Assembly (NCBI GenBank): GCA_023393815.1 | Contig: JAEXBU010000016.1 | Span: 1-56,851 of the forward strand | Reading direction: 5' to 3' | DNA: 56,851 nt | Source: Bacillota bacterium | GTDB lineage: Bacteria > Bacillota > Clostridia > Tissierellales > Peptoniphilaceae | Part shown: piece by piece, positions 32,188 to 39,326 of the stretch | Position numbering within the stretch: position 1 is the stretch's first letter | How the letters are laid out: the number at the start of each line of letters is the position of its first letter | Translations under genes and position numbers: made by a program | The notes under the pieces: model-generated | What the model was told of the DNA's origin: nothing | Databases searched by the model: none | What the model saw: only the letters and a program-made list of their open reading frames with translations

Positions 32188-33218
32188 TTCAGTACGGTCT
32201 TGCCTTCGCCCTTAGTAATCTCACCGATGACAAACGCCACTTCATCGGTCTTTTCGCGAAAATAGACGAGGGCTTTTTCGGCCTCTTCTTTGGCGACAAT
32301 CATCACCATGCCGATGCCCATATTAAAGGAACGATACAACTCTTCTTCTTCGATGGCGCCGGTATTTTCGATAAAGGTAAACAAATCGCCCTTATCCCAG
32401 CTGCCTTTTTCGATGGTGCAGTCTAGATCGTCAGAAAGGATGCGGGGAATGTTTTCTATAAAACCGCCCCCGGTGATGTTGGAGATACCCTTTACCTCCA
32501 CGACGTCCATCAAGCCCAAGACCGGCTTTACATACAGGCGCGTCGGGCGAAGGAGCGCCTCGCCTACGGTGCCCTCAATTCCTTCGACGGTGCTCGTAAT
32601 ATCGAGCTTCAAATGGTCGAAGAACAGCTTCCTCGCCAAGCTGTAGCCGTTGGAGTGCAGACCGTCGGATGCGAGGCCGATGACCGCGTCGCCTTCTTTT
32701 ACCTTGCTCCCGTCGATGATTTTCTCTTTGTCGCAAAGTCCGACGGCAAAGCCCGCCAAGTCGTACTCGTCTTCTCCGTACATTCCCGGCATTTCCGCCG
32801 TTTCCCCGCCGATCAAAGCGCAGCCCGACCGACGGCATCCTTCGGCCACCCCTTCTACGATCTTTTGCATTTTTTCCGCGGACACGTGCCCCGTGGCCAC
32901 GTAATCTAAAAAGAACAGAGGCCTCGCGCCTTGGCAAATCAAATCGTTCACGCTCATGGCCACGAGATCGATCCCCACCGTGTCGTGCACATCCATCATC
33001 TGTGCCACCATAAGCTTCGTGCCCACGCCGTCCGTGGCACCCAAAAGCACCGGATGGCTCATGTCCTTCGCGTCGGCAAGATCGTAGCCGCCGCTAAAAA
33101 GACCGATGTCTCCCAAAACCTTCTCGTCGTAGGTGGACGCGACGGCTTTTTTCATTAACTCGACGGCGCGATTGCCTTCGGCAATGTCGACGCCGGCATC
33201 CTTGTAAGATAATGCCAT
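32184..33218 (-). CDS. purM: AIR synthetase
   Basis: Cyclises FGAM to AIR with ATP. The 344-aa protein has LSYKDAGVDI, GGYDLADAKDM, LGATDGVGTKLMVA, MSVNDLICQGARPLFFLDY and GGETAEMPGMY, all in the expected order. The ATG follows TTTAGGAGGCATT, 8 nt after purF. It is related in fold to the two halves of PurL encoded further down the same operon. Confidence 0.97.
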   Translation of the reverse strand: MALSYKDAGVDIAEGNRAVELMKKAVASTYDEKVLGDIGLFSGGYDLADAKDMSHPVLLGATDGVGTKLMVAQMMDVHDTVGIDLVAMSVNDLICQGARPLFFLDYVATGHVSAEKMQKIVEGVAEGCRRSGCALIGGETAEMPGMYGEDEYDLAGFAVGLCDKEKIIDGSKVKEGDAVIGLASDGLHSNGYSLARKLFFDHLKLDITSTVEGIEGTVGEALLRPTRLYVKPVLGLMDVVEVKGISNITGGGFIENIPRILSDDLDCTIEKGSWDKGDLFTFIENTGAIEEEELYRSFNMGIGMVMIVAKEEAEKALVYFREKTDEVAFVIGEITKGEGKTVLK

Positions 33219-33226
33219 AATGCCTC

Positions 33227-34573
33227 CTAAATCACTGTCGGATCTACGGGATACTCCCCGTTAAAGCAAGCGATACAATAGTTGTCTATGTCTTTCTTTC
33301 CGGCTCGCGCCAAACCTTCCAAAGAAATAAAGGCCAAAGAGTCGGCACCGATGTTTTCCTCGATTTCCTTAATGCTTTGATTGGCGGCAATTAAGTGCTT
33401 GCGGTTCGGCGTGTCGATCCCGTAGTAGCAGGAATACTTTACCGGCGGCGAAGTAATGCGCATATGCACTTCTTTGGCTCCGGCATCTCTTAATCGATGG
33501 ATTAAGTTGCGGCTCGTGGTGCCCCGCACGATGGAGTCGTCCAAGAGGACGATGGATTTTCCCTTCACCACGTCCACCAAGGGGTTTAACTTCAGTTTTA
33601 CCGCCATATCCCGTTCCTTTTGGGTGGGCTTAATAAAGGTACGCCCCATGTAGCGGTTCTTTACCAAACCTTCACCGTAGGGGATGTGAGCCGCTTGCGA
33701 ATAGCCGATAGCCGATGGGATCCCGCTGTCCGGAACGGGCACAACCAAGTCTACATTGCACGGCGCTTCCTCCCAAAGAATTTCCCCACAGCGGCGGCGG
33801 AAATTGTAGGCGTTCACATTGTCCAGTGTCGCGTCGTTCCGCGCAAAATAGACGTATTCAAAAATACAGTTTTTCGGCGTATCTTCCGATTCGTAGCGAT
33901 CGGAATGAATACCCGTCTCGTCGATCACGAGAATTTCGCCGGCTTCGATGTCCCGCGTCATGTTTCCGCCGATAATTTCTACAGCCGCGTTTTCACTGGC
34001 GACGATCACGTCGTCCCCGTCTCTTCCCAACACCAAGGGGCGGAACCCATGGGGATCGCGGAAGGCCACGACTTTGCCCTTCACCAGCGCCGTCACCGAG
34101 TAAGCCCCCTTGATTACGCCCATGGTCTTTTTAATCGCCTCGACGATGTCCCCGTCGTAGTAGCGCGTGATTAAGTACAGGATTACTTCCGTGTCGTTGG
34201 TCGTTTGGAACATCATCCCCTCTTCTTCCAGACGTTCCCGAAGCACTTGGTAATTTACCAAGTTGCCGTCGTTGGCGATGGCGATGGTTTCCCCGCCGAT
34301 AAAACCCATAATCGGCTGAATATTATAGTCGTGGGATCCTTCCGCCGTGGAATAGCGCACGTGACCGATGCCGATGTTTCCGGAAAGTTCCCGTAAGCTT
34401 TCTTCCGTGTAGGCGTCAATCACCAAGCCCATGGACCGCTTTCTTAGAATTTCTTCCCCGTTGTAAATGGCCATCCCCGTAGCTTCCTGTCCCCGGTGCT
34501 GCAGCGAATTCATGCCGTAAAACAGGCTGGTTGCGACTTTCGACTTGCTATAAATTCCAATAACTCCACACAT
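33227..34573 (-). CDS. purF: Amidophosphoribosyltransferase, Fe-S type
   Basis: First committed step of purine synthesis (PRPP and glutamine to phosphoribosylamine). The 448-aa protein starts MCGVIGIYSK, so Cys2 becomes the nucleophile after Met removal. There is no propeptide, in contrast to Bacillus subtilis. The glutaminase half (QHRGQEATG, GIGHVRYSTAEGS) is followed by the PRPP domain (IVLLDDSIVRGTTSRN). Four cysteines in the positions of the Bacillus-type [4Fe-4S] ligands are visible: KNCIFEYVYF, KYSCYYG and the C-terminal CIAC. The AAAGGA site lies 13 nt from the ATG, unusually far. An in-frame stop four codons upstream excludes an earlier start. It heads the purF-M-N-H-DL operon. Confidence 0.96.
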   Translation of the reverse strand: MCGVIGIYSKSKVATSLFYGMNSLQHRGQEATGMAIYNGEEILRKRSMGLVIDAYTEESLRELSGNIGIGHVRYSTAEGSHDYNIQPIMGFIGGETIAIANDGNLVNYQVLRERLEEEGMMFQTTNDTEVILYLITRYYDGDIVEAIKKTMGVIKGAYSVTALVKGKVVAFRDPHGFRPLVLGRDGDDVIVASENAAVEIIGGNMTRDIEAGEILVIDETGIHSDRYESEDTPKNCIFEYVYFARNDATLDNVNAYNFRRRCGEILWEEAPCNVDLVVPVPDSGIPSAIGYSQAAHIPYGEGLVKNRYMGRTFIKPTQKERDMAVKLKLNPLVDVVKGKSIVLLDDSIVRGTTSRNLIHRLRDAGAKEVHMRITSPPVKYSCYYGIDTPNRKHLIAANQSIKEIEENIGADSLAFISLEGLARAGKKDIDNYCIACFNGEYPVDPTVI

Positions 34574-34859
34574 TGTTTGTGTTTAATCCTTTCTTTTCCT
34601 CACGTCAATTCGTTCTCGGTGCCCATACTGTCAATCTGTAAAAGGATACTTTTTCTTGGCTTCGACCGGCAAAGCCTTGCGCAAAACCTCCTAAACACTA
34701 AAAAAGGAGATACGGATTCCGTATCTCCTTATATGCCTACACTGAGGGCGCGGCTTGGCCACTTTTTAACGCAAGAGAAAACAAGCGTATCAAAAGCCAT
34801 GTGATGAAATTGCCCTTGAATAAGATAAAATCGCGTCAATCCAACGCCCCCCCTTTGTC
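34574..34859 (-). promoter_or_regulatory. Long structured leader of the pur operon
   Basis: About 285 nt lie between the predicted transcription start and the purF ATG. The first part can fold with a 7-bp closing helix (34845-34851 with 34744-34750) around an interior arm with ACGC/GCGT, CTTTT/AAAAG and TGG/CCA pairs. A strong terminator and then 120 nt follow before purF. No block matches purine, PRPP, ppGpp, ZTP, THF or T-box elements as I know them. It may be an unrecognised attenuator (inference). Confidence 0.5.
34700..34730 (-). terminator. Terminator/attenuator in the purF leader
   Basis: A minus-strand stem of 10 or more bp (GGAGATACGG / CCGTATCTCC) with a 3-nt loop is followed by T6, about 125 nt before purF and about 130 nt after the predicted start site. 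Confidence 0.88.
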
Positions 34860-34865
34860 GTGCTT

Positions 34866-34894
34866 ATTGTACCATATTTTTTTAGACGGAACAA
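34866..34894 (-). promoter_or_regulatory. purF operon promoter
   Basis: Minus-strand TTGTTC (34889-34894), a 17-nt spacer ending in TGG, and TACAAT (34866-34871). The -10 is of the extended type. Confidence 0.72.
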
Positions 34895-34913
34895 TCCACC
34901 GAAAAAATCCGAC

Positions 34914-34942
34914 TTGTCATCGACACCTTCCCGTGAAATAAT
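34914..34942 (+). promoter_or_regulatory. Promoter of the patatin-like gene
   Basis: Plus-strand TTGTCA (34914-34919), a 17-nt spacer and AATAAT (34937-34942), back to back with the purF promoter. Confidence 0.6.
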
Positions 34943-34979
34943 AAGAATACTTCGTTACGTTTTTTTAAAAGGAGGCACT

Positions 34980-35810
34980 ATGCTTGGCATCATCGACGTA
35001 GGCGGCGGTATGCGCGACGTATTCGGCGCCGGGGTCATGGACTACTGCTTAGATCACAACATTCAATTCGACTACTGTTTGGGCGTCTCCGCCGGCGCGA
35101 GCAACCTGATCGGCTATGCGGCCAACCAACGCGGACGATCTAAAACCTTCTACACCGACTACGCCTTTCGCAAAGAATACATGGGCGTGGAACACTACAG
35201 ACAAACCGGCGACTTCGTCAACTTAGACTACATCTACCATACCTTGTCCAAAGACGATGGCGAATACCCCCTGGACTACGACGCCTTCTGCCGATCGGCT
35301 ATTCGCTACACCGTCGTCGCCACAGACGCCGCCACGGGAAAACCCGTCTACTTTACCGAGGCGGATCTATCCCGGAACCACTACGAACCCCTGGCGGCCA
35401 GCGCTTCTTTGCCCGTGGTAAATCGCCCCTTTCCCTTTCGGGGAAAGGCCTATGCGGACGGCGGCATTTCCGATCCCATCCCCGTGCAAAAAGCCGTATC
35501 CGACGGCGTCACCCGATGCGTCGTCATCCTTACACGGCCCAAAGACTTTTTCAGAAAACCGCGCAAAGACTTTTACTTCGCCTTTCGCCTTCGCCGCCAC
35601 TACCCGAAACTGGCTCGCGCCATGATGCACCGCGCCAAAGTCTACAATCGACAACTGGAACAAATTTTGCACGCCGACAAAAAAAGCTGCCTCGTCATCG
35701 CCCCGGAATCCATCCTGCATATGAAAACTCTAAAGTTGGACAGAGAAAAAATGAACACCCTCTACGACAAAGGCTACGAACAAGGCGCGGAAATCGCCCG
35801 CTGGCTCTAG
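34980..35810 (+). CDS. Patatin-like phospholipase
   Basis: Cytosolic or membrane-peripheral Ser-Asp lipid acyl hydrolase, 276 aa. The oxyanion glycine motif (DVGGGMRDVFGAG) is at the N-terminus, the nucleophile lies in GVSAGASNL (GxSxG), and the catalytic Asp in ADGGISDPIP (DGG). This is the RssA/YjjU-like bacterial subgroup; substrates are usually phospholipids but are untested. The ATG at 34980 lies behind AAAAGGAGGCACT, and an upstream ATG was rejected because the region carries the promoter. It is monocistronic. An IS3-type fragment begins 64 nt after its stop. Confidence 0.92.
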   Translation: MLGIIDVGGGMRDVFGAGVMDYCLDHNIQFDYCLGVSAGASNLIGYAANQRGRSKTFYTDYAFRKEYMGVEHYRQTGDFVNLDYIYHTLSKDDGEYPLDYDAFCRSAIRYTVVATDAATGKPVYFTEADLSRNHYEPLAASASLPVVNRPFPFRGKAYADGGISDPIPVQKAVSDGVTRCVVILTRPKDFFRKPRKDFYFAFRLRRHYPKLARAMMHRAKVYNRQLEQILHADKKSCLVIAPESILHMKTLKLDREKMNTLYDKGYEQGAEIARWL

Positions 35811-35874
35811 AAGCGTGCTTTTTTAGGAAAGTATATTCCGCAAAATACGAAAAAACCCTTCCCACATAGTGCAC

Positions 35875-36556
35875 TGACCCCCAAAAAGTTGGACCGAGAA
35901 ATCCAACCTTTGGGGGTCTTTTAATGGCAAAATACAGTTATGAACTGAAGAGGAAAATTGTCGAGGAATATTTATCCGGGAAGTCAAGTTCCCGTGACTT
36001 GGCAATGAAATACCAGATTGAAAAATCTGTTCTTAGACTATGGGTGAATAATTACAGACATTTTGGCGATGAAGGGTTCATGCACTCTAGAAATAATCGC
36101 GAGTACAGTCTAGAGTTTAAGTTAGAAGCCATTACACGTTACGAAACGAGCGAATGCAGCTATAGGCAACTTGCCCTTGCACTCGGTCTAACGAATCATT
36201 CCATGATCGCCAATTGGCGGAGACAGTACCGAGAGAAGGATCTTGAAGGGCTGCTCCCACATAAGCGAGGAAGACCTGTGACGAAGAAAGACGACCGCAA
36301 TCAAGCATCGAAGTCTCTAACAAAGAAGGTGCCCCTTGATGTACCCACACGGGAGGCATCGGAAAACCGCATCAAAGAATTCGAAGCGGAAAACCGGAAA
36401 CTCACCATTCTAAAGATGTTCTGGGAACAGTTGAGGAGTTTGAAGAGGGAAGAAGCAATACCGTGAACAGATGCAATCCGCGTAGAACGAACGTTATATA
36501 AAACAAAATCGAGCAAGCGAAATGCTTACTCGATTAAGTCCAACTTTATGGGGTCA
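35875..36556 (+). mobile_element. Truncated IS3-family (IS150-group-like) element
   Basis: A 682-bp remnant is bounded by imperfect inverted ends that start TGACCCC and continue through AAAGTTGGAC on both sides (left 35875 onward, right ending 36556). It contains only orfA. The roughly 0.85-kb orfB transposase that should follow is missing, leaving about 90 nt with a terminator-like hairpin. No clear target duplication is visible at the edges, consistent with decay. It could only move if a related transposase acts in trans. Confidence 0.82.
35924..36466 (+). CDS. IS3-family transposase OrfA
   Basis: A 180-aa DNA-binding subunit with two helix-turn-helix units (YELKRKIVEEYLSGKSSSRD, then EFKLEAITRYETSECSYRQL) and a basic stretch LLPHKRGRP. 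A C-terminal leucine-zipper-like coil (RIKEFEAENRKLTILKMFWEQL) follows. OrfA normally joins OrfB by -1 frameshifting, but OrfB is deleted, so the protein should be inactive for transposition on its own. After the stop, a frame reading RRTNVI-stop may be the last codons of orfB (weak). Confidence 0.88.
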   Translation: MAKYSYELKRKIVEEYLSGKSSSRDLAMKYQIEKSVLRLWVNNYRHFGDEGFMHSRNNREYSLEFKLEAITRYETSECSYRQLALALGLTNHSMIANWRRQYREKDLEGLLPHKRGRPVTKKDDRNQASKSLTKKVPLDVPTREASENRIKEFEAENRKLTILKMFWEQLRSLKREEAIP

Positions 36557-36601
36557 CTCTATAGCGGAAGGATTTTTTGTTTGTAGCAATAGGCCGTCGG
36601 C

Positions 36602-37963
36602 TTAGTTCTTTGTGTATTTTTTCATAAATAACAAGTACGCAACCGTGTTTGCGCCCATAATCAGTACCCAAGAAATCGGATACGCCGATACTAGCAATCG
36701 ACACGCGCGGAGTGTCTCCATGTTCGGTGCGAAGCGATTAAATACGGCGATCACCCAGAAGATACGAAACACGCAATTGCCGAATAGGGCGGTGATCGTA
36801 GGAAAGGCGGATTGATTCATCCCCCGAAGGACGAACCCGGACGCGTCTTGCAGTCCCATTAAGGGGGCAAATGCCATGGTGGCGATCAACCCGATCTTTC
36901 CCGCCATTACGGACGCTTCGGAGTTGGGAGTGTATATGCGCAAAAGCGATTCTCCGAAAACGATCACCGCCGTCCCCAAAACCAGCCCGAGGAGTCCGTT
37001 GATGAGCAGGGTACAGCGGTAGGTTCTCTTTACCCTATCCATTTGTTTGGAACCGAAATTTTGCCCCGTAAAGGTCATGCAGCCCTGACTGAATGCGTTC
37101 AAAGAGAGGGCGACAAAGGCCATAATATTTCCGGATGCGGATTGCCCCGCGACAACCGCCGTTCCCAGAGAATTGAAAGAGCTTTGTGTCAATAACCCGG
37201 ATACGGAAATGAGGGTACTCTGCAAGCCTGTGGGCAGCCCCAATCGCACGATTTTTTTGAGTTCTCCTCGATCCATAGAAAACTCCGTCGGTTTCAGGTG
37301 AAATACTCCGTGGGTCTTCGTCAGTTTTCTCACCGTCAGTATCGCCGAAAGGTATTGGGAAACGATGGTAGCTATGGCGACGCCGGCGACGCCTAAGTGG
37401 ACGACGGTAACCAAAAAGACGTTGAGCGCTACATTGACGATGCCGGAAAAAAGCAGGTAACGGAAGGGAGATTTCGTGTCGCCTTTGGCGACCAAAATGG
37501 CTCTTGCGAAGGTGTAGATCATAAATCCGGGCTGACCGAGAAAAAAGATTTTCAAATAGGTGTTCGCCTGTCCGATAATGTCTTCCGGCGTACCCAGCAA
37601 TTCCAACAGAAAGGGGGAGATGAAAAGCCCAACGATGGCCGTAAATATGCCGAGAATCACGCCAAGAGTGTAGGTTGTATGGATCACCTTATGCAATTTG
37701 GTATTTCCACTTCCCAATTCCGTGGACATGACGACGGTGGCTCCAATGGACAGTCCCGTAAACAAGCTAACCAAAATATTGATAATAAAGCCCGTCGAAC
37801 CTACAGCGGCAACGGCCGTTTCGTCGACAAACTGTCCGATTACGACAATATCTGCGGCATTAAATAGTAACTGCAAAATATTGGCAAGCATGATGGGAAC
37901 GGAAAAGGCAATTAGAGGTTTCAGAATAGGTCCGTTCGTCGCATCCAATATATTATTTTTCAT
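36602..37963 (-). CDS. MATE family efflux transporter
   Basis: A 453-aa Na+ or H+ coupled multidrug or metabolite exporter with about twelve membrane segments in two homologous halves. Typical MATE features are LIAFSVPIMLANILQLLFNAAD, VGSTGFIINILVSLFTGLSIGA and the second-half LGLPTGLQSTLISVSGLL and AFSQGCMTFTGQNFG. The ATG at 37963 has GAGGAGAAG upstream; a 23-codon extension runs through the promoter. A TetR regulator is transcribed divergently, the classical arrangement for inducible pumps. The substrate is unknown. Confidence 0.93.
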   Translation of the reverse strand: MKNNILDATNGPILKPLIAFSVPIMLANILQLLFNAADIVVIGQFVDETAVAAVGSTGFIINILVSLFTGLSIGATVVMSTELGSGNTKLHKVIHTTYTLGVILGIFTAIVGLFISPFLLELLGTPEDIIGQANTYLKIFFLGQPGFMIYTFARAILVAKGDTKSPFRYLLFSGIVNVALNVFLVTVVHLGVAGVAIATIVSQYLSAILTVRKLTKTHGVFHLKPTEFSMDRGELKKIVRLGLPTGLQSTLISVSGLLTQSSFNSLGTAVVAGQSASGNIMAFVALSLNAFSQGCMTFTGQNFGSKQMDRVKRTYRCTLLINGLLGLVLGTAVIVFGESLLRIYTPNSEASVMAGKIGLIATMAFAPLMGLQDASGFVLRGMNQSAFPTITALFGNCVFRIFWVIAVFNRFAPNMETLRACRLLVSAYPISWVLIMGANTVAYLLFMKKYTKN

Positions 37964-37990
37964 TTCACGCTTCTCCTCGCTGTTAATATA

Positions 37991-38032
37991 CACATGTGGC
38001 ATATTATAGTAAAATGGAAGAAAGTCACGCAA
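37991..38032 (-). promoter_or_regulatory. MATE promoter with candidate TetR operator
   Basis: Minus-strand TTGCGT (38027-38032), an 18-nt spacer and TATAAT (38003-38008). Immediately downstream is CACATGTG (37991-37998) within a longer imperfect palindrome, where the divergent TetR protein could bind. Confidence 0.55.
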
Positions 38033-38099
38033 TGGTCAGTTTCCCGATTCTGAGGAGTAAGCCTCACATCCGACGTTATGAGTATTAAAAGAGGTCCCC

Positions 38100-38678
38100 A
38101 TGAAAGAATATAAAAAGGATTTGCGGTACAAAAAGACCCACGAAGCAATTCAACTGCATTTTCGCGAGTTGTTAAAGACGACGCCTTACGAAAAAATATC
38201 GGTCACTTCTCTGGCGAAAAACGCCGGCATCAACAGAAAAACTTTCTATCTCCACTACGGTACCCTCGACGATCTTTTGCAGGAATTGGGCCGCGAGATT
38301 GTATCGAAGGGAACTTCGCGCGTCGAGAATTTCACGCTCCCGCAGGATTTAAGAAAGCTTATTTTTACGATTTACGCCTACTGGGAATCTCTGAGCCAAG
38401 AAGACACGAAAATCTTCCGCCTCAATCTCTCATCCGCCAATGTTTCCGGATTTACACAACATATGCGAGACACTTTCACGAATTTTGATGCGAATTTTCA
38501 GGGCGGAGATCCCAAGATGCAAAAAGTTGCGCTGGCTTTTATCGTCTATTCTATGGGGGTCTTTTACCGGGAATGGACGCTTTACCATACTGTTTCCACC
38601 CTCGAAGAGGCGGTGGATTTGGCCTATACCTTTATCACGAACGGCATAGGCGCAAGTAACAAGGCCTCCGATCTCTAA
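38100..38678 (+). CDS. TetR/AcrR family regulator
   Basis: A 192-aa repressor with an N-terminal TetR HTH (about residues 10-56; HFRELLKTTPYEKISVTSLA, AGINRKTFYLHYGTLDDLL) and a C-terminal ligand-binding helical domain. The YGTLDDLL variant is typical of the TetR_C subgroup seen in clostridia. It is divergent from the MATE pump with a 136-nt shared region containing a palindrome, so it most likely controls that pump and itself. The ATG follows AAAGAGGTCCCC. A strong terminator follows. Confidence 0.92.
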   Translation: MKEYKKDLRYKKTHEAIQLHFRELLKTTPYEKISVTSLAKNAGINRKTFYLHYGTLDDLLQELGREIVSKGTSRVENFTLPQDLRKLIFTIYAYWESLSQEDTKIFRLNLSSANVSGFTQHMRDTFTNFDANFQGGDPKMQKVALAFIVYSMGVFYREWTLYHTVSTLEEAVDLAYTFITNGIGASNKASDL

Positions 38679-38696
38679 TACACCTTCCGTCGAAAG

Positions 38697-38737
38697 AAAA
38701 AAGCCCCTCTCCGTTCACCGCGGAGAGAGGCTTTTTT
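38697..38737 (+). terminator. tetR-gene terminator
   Basis: Plus-strand arms AAAAAAGCC..CTCTCCG and CGGAGAG..GGCTTTTTT form a stem of more than 12 bp ending in T6. From here to the tRNA (about 185 nt) nothing else was recognised. Confidence 0.88.
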
Positions 38738-38922
38738 GTGCAAAGGCATATACTCCCCTATCGAAAGAAATCGGCCGAAGCCGTTAAGGAAAAGACGCGC
38801 ACCGGAAAAGAAAAATCGGGATGACGTGTCAAAACCAACAACAACCACACGCAACCAGAAGGAAATAAAAAAATAAAAACGGCTGAATTGCAACGCTAGA
38901 AGCAATCAGCCGCAATCACAAA

Positions 38923-38999
38923 TGGTCGAGATGACAGGATTTGAACCTGCGACCCCATGTCCCCCAGACATGTACGCTACCAAACTGCGCCACATCTCG
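38923..38999 (-). tRNA. tRNA-Pro(GGG)
   Basis: A minus-strand cloverleaf: acceptor CGAGATG / CATCTCG, D-loop with AGTTTGGTA, and anticodon stem CATGT / ACATG around a CTGGGGG loop, giving anticodon GGG. The T-arm is GCAGG TTCAAAT CCTGT, and an encoded ACCA follows. Proline is also consistent with the G-rich anticodon loop. It has its own promoter. Confidence 0.95.
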
Positions 39000-39012
39000 T
39001 TGTGATAGTAGT

Positions 39013-39041
39013 ATTATAACAACTTTACGAGTCCTTTGCAA
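39013..39041 (-). promoter_or_regulatory. tRNA-Pro promoter
   Basis: Minus-strand TTGCAA (39036-39041), a 17-nt spacer and TATAAT (39013-39018), 14 nt upstream of the tRNA 5' end. Confidence 0.75.
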
Positions 39042-39326
39042 GTAGTCGGCACATATTTTTATTTTAGAGGATCTCTAAAGATCGGGCTGTCCATGGTCGC
39101 GGATATACAACCACAGGCCGAAAAAATGCCGAACCCTTTAAAATGCTTTACCGAGGATAAAAAGCGCGACGCGTCTTTCCGCCTTTCTCAAATTTTTCGT
39201 ACATAAAAAGGAGCCTGCCCCACATGGGAAGCCTGTATAGGCTCCCACGCAGGATAGACCCAAAAAAGCGCATTCCGGAAATTTTCTTAAACTCCCTTAT
39301 TTCATACACCTTTCGTTTCTTTTTCT
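39042..39326. other. Intergenic stretch between tRNA-Pro and SDR gene
   Basis: With the tRNA promoter this gap exceeds 300 nt. It holds the terminator of the SDR operon and otherwise no frame with a ribosome site, no repeat and no recognisable RNA. Confidence 0.6.
39205..39247 (-). terminator. Terminator of the OYE-SDR operon
   Basis: Minus-strand outer arms GGAGCCT / AGGCTCC enclose an inner TTCCCATG / TGGGG-type stem, followed by TTTTTATG, about 80 nt after the SDR stop. Confidence 0.75.

Noticed and set aside
34629..34682. A short frame starting TTG (MRKALPVEAKKK..) after the leader terminator
   Set aside because: The AGGAGG lies only 2 nt from the TTG, too close for initiation, and the 17-codon frame has no recognisable homologue.
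34744..34765. T-box-like GTGG..CCGCG string in the purF leader
   Set aside because: It is two bases longer than the T-box core and cannot pair with the terminator arm; purine genes are not T-box targets.
35860..36570. Target-site duplication around the IS3 remnant
   Set aside because: The bases directly outside the TG..CA ends (CAC and CTC) do not match.
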